Positions 1 to 7,058 of a stretch of 33,989 nt of DNA are shown here, in pieces (position 1 is the first letter of the stretch; each line of letters begins with the position of its first letter). The notes below the pieces were generated by a model that was not told the DNA's origin, did not search any database, and saw only the letters and a list, made by a program, of their open reading frames with translations. Both the position numbers and the translations under genes were made by a program. The stretch comes from Rhodoplanes roseus. Its GTDB lineage: Bacteria > Pseudomonadota > Alphaproteobacteria > Rhizobiales > Xanthobacteraceae. The stretch is from assembly GCF_003258865.1 (NCBI RefSeq), contig NZ_NPEX01000041.1:1-33989 (forward strand). The letters run 5' to 3'.

Positions 1-1
1 G

Positions 2-136
2 CGGAGCGGTGCGCCGGTCGCTGCGGCGGGGGCGCCGCGCGGCGGCCCGGTCGGCTCGGTCGGCGGCGCGCCGGTGCGGCCGGCCTCCACGAACGGCCTC
101 GACGGGTGGTTCCTGGATCGCCTGCTCGGGCGCTGA
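2..136 (+). CDS. C-terminal end of an unidentified protein (5' truncated)
   Basis: The frame is open from the window edge to a TGA at 134-136. It encodes about 44 residues: a Pro/Gly/Ala-rich low-complexity stretch and then a compact end, GLDGWFLDRLLGR. A disordered linker followed by a short amphipathic aromatic/basic tail is typical of a real C-terminus. The stop lies 6 bases from the convergent stop of the drug exporter, which fits dense gene packing. No domain is visible, so no function is assigned. It could still be a chance open frame in GC-rich DNA. Confidence 0.4.
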   Translation, partial: RSGAPVAAAGAPRGGPVGSVGGAPVRPASTNGLDGWFLDRLLGR

Positions 137-142
137 AAGTCG

Positions 143-1357
143 TTATGTCGCTTTGGGTTGGCGCTTGTGCGCGGCGGCCCGGACGCGCCGCGTCGTGGCC
201 CAGATCGCGAACGTGACGACACCGGTCGCGGCGATCGCGATCACCATCGGCCACGCCGAATGGCCGATCGCCAGCCCCACCACGGCCCCCACCGCCGCCC
301 CCACAGTCTGCTGCACGCCCCCCACCAGCGACGACGCCGCCCCGGCCCGCTCCGGGAACGGCTGCAGCGTTCCGGCCTGCGCCTGGGGCATCGCCAGGCC
401 GAAGCCGAAGAGGAAGACCGTCATCGCAATCGCCAGCGATATCATCGAGGTAGGGGCGAAGCCGACGGCCGCGAGGGTGCCCAGCCCGCCGATCAGCAGG
501 GCGGTCGCGCCGATCCCGATGGTGCGGTCGAAGCCGATCCGCATCACCAGATGGGCCGCCGTCAGCGTGCCGCTGATGAAGCCCAGCGAGGTCACGCCGT
601 AGAACAGGCCGAAGCCGGTCGGCGACAGGCCGTACACCGCCTGCATCACGAAGGACGAGCCGGAGATGTAGGAGAACAGCCCCGAAAAGCTCGCCGTCAC
701 GATCCCGAGATAGGCCAGAAACGCCTTGTTCTTCAAGATGAAGGCGAAGGACTCCAGCGATTGGCGTAGCAGGTGGACGTCGCGCGCCGAGGCCCGCACG
801 GTCTCCGGCAGCAGCCGCCGCACCACCCCCACGGCGCCGATTCCGGCGACCAGAATCAGCACGAACCCGGCCCGCCAGCCGAGCCACTCCTCCAGCACGC
901 CGCCGATCATCGGCGCCAGAATCGGCGCGATTCCCATGATGGCCGCCATCAACGCCATCTCGCGCGCCGCCCGCGCCCCCTCGTAGAGGTCGCGCACCAC
1001 GGCGCGCGCCAGCACGATCACGCCCGACGCCCCCGCCCCCTGCACGATGCGGGCGGCGATCAGCGTCTCGATCGAGGGCGCCACCGCGCAGGCGAGCGTG
1101 CCGATGCAGAACACGACCAGCGCGAAGGACAGCACGGGCTTGCGGCCGTAGCGGTCCGAGACCGGACCGAAGAACAGCTGACCGACCGCGAATCCCAGCA
1201 TGTAGAACGAGATGGTGAGCTGGACCTCGGACGGTGTCGCGCCGAGGGTCCGCCCGATATCGGGGAACGACGGCAAATAGAGATCCATGGCGAGCGGACC
1301 GAGCCCGGTCAGAATCGCCAGCAGGGCCGTCAAGGCGAAGGTGTTCGGACGAAGCAT
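143..1357 (-). CDS. Bcr/CflA family multidrug efflux MFS transporter
   Basis: The 404-residue protein matches the usual length of Bcr/CflA drug:proton antiporters (DHA1 family, 12 TM). These export compounds such as bicyclomycin, chloramphenicol or sulfonamides across the inner membrane. The first helix carries the subfamily signature GPLAMDLYLPSFP (about residues 20-32). The loop between helices 2 and 3 has the MFS motif A form GPVSDRYGRKP (about 64-74). A further family stretch, ARIVQGAGASGVIVLARAVVRD, is visible near residue 102, given here in two parts as ARIVQGAGAS and GVIVLARAVVRD. The tail is basic and cytosolic. The start has only a weak Shine-Dalgarno sequence, but it lies just before helix 1 as expected. 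The gene follows the metallopeptidase on the same strand after about 150 bases that include an 8-bp GC hairpin (1386-1405). Substrate unknown. Confidence 0.9.
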   Translation of the reverse strand: MLRPNTFALTALLAILTGLGPLAMDLYLPSFPDIGRTLGATPSEVQLTISFYMLGFAVGQLFFGPVSDRYGRKPVLSFALVVFCIGTLACAVAPSIETLIAARIVQGAGASGVIVLARAVVRDLYEGARAAREMALMAAIMGIAPILAPMIGGVLEEWLGWRAGFVLILVAGIGAVGVVRRLLPETVRASARDVHLLRQSLESFAFILKNKAFLAYLGIVTASFSGLFSYISGSSFVMQAVYGLSPTGFGLFYGVTSLGFISGTLTAAHLVMRIGFDRTIGIGATALLIGGLGTLAAVGFAPTSMISLAIAMTVFLFGFGLAMPQAQAGTLQPFPERAGAASSLVGGVQQTVGAAVGAVVGLAIGHSAWPMVIAIAATGVVTFAIWATTRRVRAAAHKRQPKAT

Positions 1358-1508
1358 CGGAGACGTGGTCCGGTGTACGAAAGGCGCGCCGCGGCATCGC
1401 GGCGCCGCGGCGGAACCGGGTCACCTTGCCGGCCAGCGGTGTAGCGTGCATGACCGCGGCCTGTCGAGGCGACGCGGCGGCGCCAGGCCTGAACGAAAGG
1501 CGCGTGGG

Positions 1509-2297
1509 TCAGTGCTCGGGCGCGCGGCGGCGCACCGGCTCGTCCTTGCGGGCGCCGTAGCGGTGCAGGTCGGCGCCGTGAACGTCGAGCCACACCTTGG
1601 CGCGACGCATGTCCGGGCAGATCCGCAGCAGCAGCCGCCAGAAGCGCGACGAGTGGTTCATCTCGACCAGATGCGCCACCTCGTGCGCCGCCAGATAGTC
1701 GAGCACGTAGCGCGGCGCCAGCACCAGTCGCCACGAGAACGACAGCGCGCCTGTGGTCGAGCACGAGCCCCAACGGCTGGTCTGGTCCCGGATGGTGATA
1801 CGCTTGATCTTGACGCCGAGCTGATCCGCATAGGCGCGGGCCGCGACCTCGACGTCGCGCTTCACCTCGCGGCGGAGGAAATCGGTGACACGGCGCTCCA
1901 GGTGCTCGGCCTGGCCGGCGATGCACAGCAGCTTCTCGCCGGCCTCGTCGGTCTCGGTCCAGACGGTGCCGCGGGCGCCGCGCCGGTGGACGATCCGGTG
2001 CGGCGTGCCGCGCAGCGGCAGGATGGTGCCGGCCGCGAACGGGGCCGGCTTCGGCAGCCGACCCATCCGGGCCGCGATCCAGCCGCCGTGCTTCTCGGCG
2101 AAGTCGCGGGCCTCCTTGACGGAGCCCCGCGGCGGCATGGTGAGCACCACGTCACGGGTCGCGGCCTGGATGCGCAGGGTGTAGCGGCGCGCGTTCCGGT
2201 GCCGGCGGAGCCGGACCAGGTAGATCGAGCGCTCGACCACCACCTCGATGGCGTGTGGCTCGCTCGGGCGGCGATACAGCATGGCGCGCAGAGTCAT
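1509..2297 (-). CDS. YgjP-type (DUF45) zinc metallopeptidase
   Basis: The protein has 262 residues from the ATG at 2297. An upstream ATG at 2390 would add 31 residues that do not look like the family. The zinc site HEVAH is at residues 205-209, followed by a further likely ligand in NHSSRFW (His215). The subfamily signature SRWGSCS is at 174-180. These place it in the YgjP-like/DUF45 branch of predicted soluble M48-like metallopeptidases. The N-terminal half is the usual beta-rich DUF45 region (for example RRHRNARRYTLRI near 31-43). No signal peptide or membrane segment is seen, so a cytosolic location is likely. Substrates of this family are not well defined. It is transcribed away from a 373-base non-coding region and is followed on the same strand by the Bcr/CflA exporter. 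Confidence 0.88.
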   Translation of the reverse strand: MTLRAMLYRRPSEPHAIEVVVERSIYLVRLRRHRNARRYTLRIQAATRDVVLTMPPRGSVKEARDFAEKHGGWIAARMGRLPKPAPFAAGTILPLRGTPHRIVHRRGARGTVWTETDEAGEKLLCIAGQAEHLERRVTDFLRREVKRDVEVAARAYADQLGVKIKRITIRDQTSRWGSCSTTGALSFSWRLVLAPRYVLDYLAAHEVAHLVEMNHSSRFWRLLLRICPDMRRAKVWLDVHGADLHRYGARKDEPVRRRAPEH

Positions 2298-2670
2298 GAC
2301 GGTCCGATCCGTCCCCCGTCCCCGGGTCGGAGTGTGCCATATTCGAGTCGCCTTGAAGCCCCCTCGGAAAGTACCTTTCGGAGGGGCCAAATCTGGTGAA
2401 AGTCGCAGAGATCGGCCCTAAATCTTGGGTGGGAAGAAGTGACTAAAAATTCATTTCTTCAGCCCCGTTCGGGACTCGAAGGCATTTGAATTTATTCTTT
2501 GGAATGAAGATGTTGTGGGGCTGCTTCGGTTTCGGTCCAAACGCGTTGCAAAACCGGCCCGTTCGTGTCTAGGCGACCGGGTCGAGAGACCGGCCGCGCA
2601 CCGCCGGTCGCCCTCGTCGAGGCGGTCGGCGATTCCGGCGAAGCCATTGGAGCTTCGCCGGAATCCGTTT
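2298..2670. other. 373-base intergenic region
   Basis: This lies between the metallopeptidase start and the phaZ stop, both on the minus strand. It holds the phaZ hairpin at 2631-2665 and an unusually AT-rich stretch around 2430-2520. The AT-rich stretch contains an imperfect inverted repeat of GAAGAA/TTCTTC arms near 2435-2462. It probably contains the metallopeptidase promoter, but I could not pick convincing -35/-10 boxes. No credible gene or RNA is seen. Confidence 0.6.
2631..2665 (-). terminator. Hairpin downstream of phaZ
   Basis: A perfect 14-bp inverted repeat, GATTCCGGCGAAGC and its complement, has a 7-base loop (2645-2651). It begins 6 bases after the phaZ stop codon. A run of four T follows the stem on the plus strand, so on the minus strand the stem has an A-run before it and no T-run after it. 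Position and stability support termination or 3'-end protection of the phaZ transcript. Confidence 0.62.
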
Positions 2671-3966
2671 TCAGTCGTTGGCCCTGACGAAGGCCGCCAT
2701 GCGGGGCAGGATCTCGTTGCGGAAACGCGAGCCGTTGAACACGCCGTAGTGCCCGACCCCGGGCTGCACGTAATGGACCCGCTTCTGCTCCGGGATGTTC
2801 GAGCACAGCGTCTGGGCCGCCTTGGTCTGTCCCAGGCCCGTGATGTCGTCCTGCTCGCCCTCGATCGTCATCAGCGCGACGCGACGGACCTTGCTCGGGT
2901 CGACCCGGATGCCGCGGTGGACGAACTGTCCCTGCGGCAGCAGGTGGCGCACGAACACGGTGTCGACGGTCTGCAGGAAGAACTCCGCCGTCAGGTCCAT
3001 CACGGCGAGATACTCGTCGTAGAACTTGCGGTGCGCCGCGGCGGAATCGCCGTCGCCCTCGACCAGGTGGTGGAACAGCTTGCTGTGCGCCTCGAGATGC
3101 CGGTCGAGGTTCATCGACATGAAGCCGTTGAGCTGCAGGAAGCCCGGATAGACGTCCCGCATGAAACCCGGATTCGGGAACGGCACCTTGGTGATGACGT
3201 TGCGCCGGAACCAGTCGACGCCGCGCTTTTCGGCGACCTGGTTGACCTGGGTCGGGTTGATGCGGGTGTCGATCGGGCTGCCCATGAGCATCAGCGACTC
3301 CGGGACATGTGCCTCCTCGTTCGCCTCCATGACCGAGATGGCGCACAGGGCCGGCACGCCCGGCTGGCACACCGCGAGCACATGGGTGTCGCTGCCGAGC
3401 AGACGCAGCATCCCGATGATGTAGTCGATGTAGTCGTCGAGGTCGAAGCGGCCTTCGCTGATCGGCACCATGCGGGCGTCGATCCAGTCGGTGATGTACA
3501 CGTCGTGATCCGGCAGGAGCGCCTCGACGGTGCCGCGCAGCAGCGTCGCGTAATGACCGGACAGCGGCGCGACCACCAGGACGCGGGGATCGGGCTTGTG
3601 CGTGATGGCGACCTGCCGGTCGAAATGCAGCAGGCGGCAGAATGGCCGGTCCCACACAGTCTCGACGGAGACCGGCGCCAGCCGGCCGTCGACCACGGTG
3701 TGGTCGATGTCCCATTCGGGCTGCGCGTAGCGGCGGGTGGCACGCTCGAACAGCTCGCAGGCGGCCGAGATCGACTTGCCGAGCGTCGTGCTCGACACCG
3801 GATTGCTCGGACTCTTGAAGAACGCATGGGCCGCATGCGCCATCGCCCGCGACGGGTTCAGCGCGACATGCGTCATCTCGTAGAACCAGTAGAGTGGGGA
3901 GGAAAGCCCCATGCCGACGCCTTCCATGGGCGGCGGCGGGATAGGGTCGACGTCCCGGATGGTCAT
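2671..3966 (-). CDS. phaZ: Intracellular polyhydroxyalkanoate (PHB) depolymerase
   Basis: This 431-residue enzyme hydrolyses stored poly(3-hydroxybutyrate) on intracellular granules. It belongs to the PhaZ family that uses a cysteine nucleophile in an alpha/beta-hydrolase fold. The nucleophile elbow VCQPGVPALCA places Cys200. The other likely triad members are an Asp in EGEQDD (373-374) and His406 in GVGHYGVFNG. The N-terminal SSPLYWFYEMTHVALNPSRA block is typical of the family. I chose the ATG at 3966 because AAGGGAG lies about 7 bases upstream; the ATG at 3990 lacks one. The gene is monocistronic: a hairpin follows the stop and 214 non-coding bases separate it from the ABC operon upstream. 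A TGC-rich inverted repeat (4032-4057) suggests PhaR-type control. No phaC, phaP or phaR lies in the window. Confidence 0.95.
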   Translation of the reverse strand: MTIRDVDPIPPPPMEGVGMGLSSPLYWFYEMTHVALNPSRAMAHAAHAFFKSPSNPVSSTTLGKSISAACELFERATRRYAQPEWDIDHTVVDGRLAPVSVETVWDRPFCRLLHFDRQVAITHKPDPRVLVVAPLSGHYATLLRGTVEALLPDHDVYITDWIDARMVPISEGRFDLDDYIDYIIGMLRLLGSDTHVLAVCQPGVPALCAISVMEANEEAHVPESLMLMGSPIDTRINPTQVNQVAEKRGVDWFRRNVITKVPFPNPGFMRDVYPGFLQLNGFMSMNLDRHLEAHSKLFHHLVEGDGDSAAAHRKFYDEYLAVMDLTAEFFLQTVDTVFVRHLLPQGQFVHRGIRVDPSKVRRVALMTIEGEQDDITGLGQTKAAQTLCSNIPEQKRVHYVQPGVGHYGVFNGSRFRNEILPRMAAFVRAND

Positions 3967-4031
3967 GATACGCTCCCTTCGGCCCGCCAAAGCGTGGCGC
4001 GCTCGCCCAAACGCATGTTGTTATGTTTGAT

Positions 4032-4057
4032 CAATGCTGCCGTGCATTGCAGCATTG
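4032..4057. promoter_or_regulatory. Putative PhaR-type operator upstream of phaZ
   Basis: A perfect 9-bp inverted repeat, CAATGCTGC and GCAGCATTG, is separated by 8 bases that themselves contain TGCATT. It lies 66-91 bases upstream of the phaZ start. Alphaproteobacterial PhaR regulators are known to bind TGC/GCA-rich CTGC-GCAG repeats near PHB genes. Assignment to PhaR is inference from sequence type and target gene. The DNA beside it (4060-4140) is markedly AT-rich for this genome and probably contains the promoter. Confidence 0.5.
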
Positions 4058-4180
4058 CGCAACGTCAAATTTCGTCTACGGGGTCAAAAACGACAAAAAA
4101 TTATCACCGCACTTTTTATGCCATATCAATGCACGCGATGTCGAGGCGGATTTCTCGTGCTGGTTCGGTGCCTGCGCGAG

Positions 4181-4999
4181 CTACTCGCCGGTTTGGAGCA
4201 GCGATCCCTGGCGCCGCGCGCTGTCGAGCAGCGCCAGGAATCCGATCGTGCCGGCCGAGAACACCACGACATTGAGCCCCAGGGCCCACAGCATCAGGTC
4301 GGCCCGGAACACGTGGTCGATCATCAGGGCGCGCATGCCCTCGAACACATAGGTCGGCGGGAGCATCCAGGCGATGGTCTGCAGCCAGGGCGGCAGCACC
4401 GACACCGGGTAGTAGACGCAGGCGAGCGGGAGCATCAGGAACATGATGGTCCAGGCGAGGTTCTCGGCGCCGAGCCCGTTGCGGAGCAGGACCCCGGACA
4501 CGAAGATGCCGACCGCCCAGCTCGTCAGCATGAGGTTGACGAAGAACGCAGCCAGCGCGAGGCCGAGCCCCCACAGGTTGAAGCCGAAGAACGCGATCGC
4601 CAGAAGCGTCACCGGCACCAGGCCGATCGACAGCCGCACGATGCTCATGATCATCAGGGCGATGACGAACTCGATCGGTCGCAGCGGGCTCATCATCAGG
4701 TTGGCGAGATTGCGCGACCACATCTCCTCGAGGAACGACACCGAGAAGCCGAGCTGGCCGCGGAACAGGATGTCCCACAACAGCACAGCGCCGATGAAGG
4801 TGCCGCCGGCGCGGGCCAGCGTCCCGTCCGTCTGCGACACGTAGGTCTGCAGGAAGCCCCACATCAGCATCTGCACGGCCGGCCAGTAGACGAGGTCGAG
4901 CAGCCGCGGCCAGGACGAGCGCAGCAGGTACCAGTAGCGCTCGACAAGCGCGGCGACGCGCCGGCCCGAGATCTCCCATTCGCCGGTGCCGTGGCTCAT
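4181..4999 (-). CDS. ABC-2 type exporter permease
   Basis: This 272-residue membrane protein is the permease half of an ABC-2 exporter (NodJ/NatB-like). Six hydrophobic segments are visible, including VLLWDILFRGQLGFSVSFLE and the ABC-2 signature near LPLACVYYPVSVLPPWLQ, where the Y-P-V/LP pattern is usual. The ATG at 4999 overlaps the stop of the ATPase gene (ATGA, 4996-4999), so the two are translationally coupled. Earlier in-frame starts would lie inside the ATPase gene and are rejected. Substrate unknown; family members export lipo-oligosaccharides, polysaccharides or drugs. Confidence 0.92.
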   Translation of the reverse strand: MSHGTGEWEISGRRVAALVERYWYLLRSSWPRLLDLVYWPAVQMLMWGFLQTYVSQTDGTLARAGGTFIGAVLLWDILFRGQLGFSVSFLEEMWSRNLANLMMSPLRPIEFVIALMIMSIVRLSIGLVPVTLLAIAFFGFNLWGLGLALAAFFVNLMLTSWAVGIFVSGVLLRNGLGAENLAWTIMFLMLPLACVYYPVSVLPPWLQTIAWMLPPTYVFEGMRALMIDHVFRADLMLWALGLNVVVFSAGTIGFLALLDSARRQGSLLQTGE

Positions 5000-5796
5000 T
5001 GCGCCGCCTCCCGCGCCGCGTCGCGCGCCTGGGCCTGATCGGCCGCCTCGCCGCGGCCGCGGGCGACGTCGAGGAAGACCTCCTCCAGGTTCGAGCGCCC
5101 GTAACGGGCCAGCAGCGCCTCCGGCGTGCCGTCGTCCTCGATCTTTCCGCGTTTCATGATGATGACGCGGTCGCACAGGCGCTCGACCTCGCCCATGTTG
5201 TGCGAGGCGAGCAGGATGGTGGCGCCGCGCTCGGCCCGGTAGCGCTCGAGCCGGGCGCGGATCCAGTCCGCCGTGTCCGGATCGAGCGAGGCGGTGGGCT
5301 CGTCGAGCAGCAGGAGCTCGGGCTCGTTGACGAGCGCCTTGGCGAGCGCCACCCGGGTCTTCTGCCCGGCCGAGAGCTTGCCGGTCGGGCGATCCAGCAG
5401 ATCGACGAGATCGAGCTCCTCGGCCAGCCGGCGCACCCGCGCGTCGAGGCCGTCCACCCCGTAGAGCTTGCCGAACACCGTGAGGTTCTGCCGCACGGTC
5501 AGGCGGAGCGGCATCTCCACGTACGGGCTCTCGAAGTTCATCCGTTCGAGCACCCGGTACCGCTGCCGCGGCATCTCGGCGCCGAGCACCCGCACGGTGC
5601 CGGAGGTCGGCATGACCAGGCCCATGATCATGGCGATCGTGGTGGTCTTGCCGGCGCCGTTGCCGCCCAGGAGGCCGGTGACCGAGCCGGCCGGCAGCCG
5701 GAACGACACGCCATCGACGGCCGTGCCGCCCTTGTAGATTTTCACGAGCCGGTCGGCTTCGACGGCGGGGCTTTCGGGTGCGGGAGCTTCGGTCAT
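4996..5796 (-). CDS. ABC transporter ATP-binding protein (ABC-2 exporter)
   Basis: The 266-residue ATPase has Walker A GGNGAGKT (44-51), an ABC signature LSAGQ (141-145, Ala replacing the usual Gly), Walker B LLLLDE (161-166, catalytic Glu166) and switch His199 in ASHN. The order and length match NodI/NatA-type subunits that power ABC-2 permeases. It is the promoter-proximal gene of a two-gene operon with the permease and overlaps it by 4 bases. The start at 5796 gives the usual short leader before the beta-strand ADRLVKIYKGG. The long upstream open frame is GC-driven read-through. The region is divergent from the small gene at 5913. Confidence 0.93.
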   Translation of the reverse strand: MTEAPAPESPAVEADRLVKIYKGGTAVDGVSFRLPAGSVTGLLGGNGAGKTTTIAMIMGLVMPTSGTVRVLGAEMPRQRYRVLERMNFESPYVEMPLRLTVRQNLTVFGKLYGVDGLDARVRRLAEELDLVDLLDRPTGKLSAGQKTRVALAKALVNEPELLLLDEPTASLDPDTADWIRARLERYRAERGATILLASHNMGEVERLCDRVIIMKRGKIEDDGTPEALLARYGRSNLEEVFLDVARGRGEAADQAQARDAAREAAQ

Positions 5797-5912
5797 GGGT
5801 CCGGCGAATGTATGGGGACGGGCGAGCGACGCAAGGTCTCGGCCCGCAGAGCCGCCCCACGGCGAACCCTGCGGCCCGCCGCGGGTTGTCGTGGCGTGAC
5901 CCGGAGATCCCG

Positions 5913-6128
5913 ATGACCGACACGCCTCGCCCGAAGGACGGTGCCGCCGCGCCGCGGCCCGTGACACCGGACCGGACCGACCCGGGTGCCGAGCGGCCGA
6001 CCGGGGACGAACGCGCCCAGGCGGCGCTCGGCGGCACCCGCGGCAGCCCGGCCCTCGAGCCCGCCCCGATGACGCCGGCGCGCGCCAAGAAGACTCCGAC
6101 CACGCCGGGCGACGGCCACACGGCCTGA
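5913..6128 (+). CDS. Small hydrophilic protein, probably disordered
   Basis: The 71-residue product is made almost wholly of Pro, Ala, Thr, Gly, Asp and Arg, with no hydrophobic core, no Cys and no membrane segment. The ATG at 5913 has a GGAGA about 7 bases upstream, a good ribosome site that argues for translation. It is divergent from the ABC operon, with 116 bases between the starts. I do not recognise a family. Small proline-rich hypotheticals like this are common in Hyphomicrobiales, but chance open frames are also common at this GC content. Confidence 0.5.
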   Translation: MTDTPRPKDGAAAPRPVTPDRTDPGAERPTGDERAQAALGGTRGSPALEPAPMTPARAKKTPTTPGDGHTA

Positions 6129-6210
6129 CCCGGCCGGAGCGATCTCCGCACAGGGACCACGGTGGCTCGCCGCGGCGCCGCGCGGGCGTTCGTCCCAGAT
6201 TCTCCGCGAC

Positions 6211-6240
6211 TTGCCCACATCCGGCCGAGGACCCGCTACA
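6211..6240 (+). promoter_or_regulatory. Possible promoter for the BrnA-like gene pair
   Basis: TTGCCC (6211-6216) and GCTACA (6235-6240), 18 bases apart, lie in the 283-base non-coding stretch before the BrnA-like start. The boxes are only moderately close to consensus. The rest of that stretch shows no gene. Confidence 0.3.
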
Positions 6241-6411
6241 GCGCCGGCTCGCGATGTGGCAAGATGCCGGTCCGGCCGCATCTGCGCAGGCCGGCCGCCA
6301 GAGCGGCGACGGCCCCACCGGTCATCCGACTGCGCCGTCCCGCAGCGATTCACGCCACCGGCCGCATCGGGACGACAGGCCGAATCACGAGAGCACGACG
6401 AGGGGAAGCCG

Positions 6412-6678
6412 ATGACCGGCGACAGGATACGCCGCCCTTACGACACGCGGCGCGGACAGGACGCGCGCGCGGCGGCCGAGAAGGCCTTCAAGGCGGTGAC
6501 CACCAAGCAGGCGCCCGGCCCGGTTCAGACGCCGGCGGCGAAGGCCCCGGCCATCCCGGGAGTCCGGGAGCAAGTGACGCTGCGCATCGACCAGGACGTT
6601 CTCGAGCGCTTTCGCGAGACCGGCCCGGGCTGGCAGGATCGAATCAACGCGGCGCTGCGCAAGGCGCTCGAGCCGTAA
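6412..6678 (+). CDS. BrnA-like ribbon-helix-helix antitoxin, solitary
   Basis: The 88-residue protein has a charged N-terminal half. Its C-terminal ribbon-helix-helix matches the BrnA/DUF4415 pattern: strand VTLRIDQDVLERF (about 56-68), then GPGWQDRINAALRKAL (about 72-87). BrnA proteins bind DNA as dimers and normally neutralise the BrnT ribonuclease toxin encoded just upstream. Here no BrnT-like frame is present: the upstream 283 bases are non-coding and the next gene encodes a different small protein. It may therefore be a solitary regulator. The ATG at 6412 follows AGGGGAAG at good spacing. The next gene starts 25 bases downstream, probably on the same transcript. Confidence 0.82.
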   Translation: MTGDRIRRPYDTRRGQDARAAAEKAFKAVTTKQAPGPVQTPAAKAPAIPGVREQVTLRIDQDVLERFRETGPGWQDRINAALRKALEP

Positions 6679-6703
6679 CCCAATTTCAGTCGGAGCATTG
6701 TTC

Positions 6704-6973
6704 ATGATCGACCGTCCCAAGGACCGCCAGGACGGCAACAAGGCGGTACCGAACTACGAGCGCGAAGCGCAGGCTTTACGCGAGAAGACCGAGCGGCTGC
6801 GTGCCCTCCGGCTCGCCCGGGACGGCGCCGAGCAGCCGGCGGCTCCCGCCAAGGCGAGCACCGGCGGCAAGGCCAAGGCGGCCAAGGCCCCGGCTCGCGG
6901 CAAGCCGGGCAAGTCGTCGGCCACGCTGTCCGACTGGCTGAAGTCCCAGCAGGACCAGGGGCGGCGGAGCTGA
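6704..6973 (+). CDS. Small conserved-looking basic protein, function unknown
   Basis: The 89-residue protein has an N-terminal charged helix, EREAQALREKTERLRALRLA (about residues 19-38), which may form a coiled coil. A Lys/Ala/Gly/Pro-rich basic linker follows, and the protein ends in TLSDWLKSQQ. The linker resembles histone-like or nucleic-acid-binding tails, but this is only a compositional remark. A TTG at 6698 is also in frame. The ATG at 6704 is preferred because CGGAG then lies 8 bases upstream instead of 2. It is probably cotranscribed with the BrnA-like gene. Family not recognised. Confidence 0.7.
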   Translation: MIDRPKDRQDGNKAVPNYEREAQALREKTERLRALRLARDGAEQPAAPAKASTGGKAKAAKAPARGKPGKSSATLSDWLKSQQDQGRRS

Positions 6974-7058
6974 GCCGCCGCGCGGCGCCTCGCGTCCGCC
7001 GCCGCCGCGTCGGTCCGCCACGGCGCTCCAGCCGCCCGGCTTCCTGTACGATACCACC

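Noticed and set aside
1386-1405. 8-bp GC hairpin between the metallopeptidase and Bcr/CflA genes as a terminator
   Set aside because: It lies about 100 bases past the metallopeptidase stop with no T-run, and such short GC stems arise by chance here.
2515-4275. A 586-codon plus-strand open frame over phaZ
   Set aside because: It is antisense to phaZ, which has catalytic motifs and a ribosome site.
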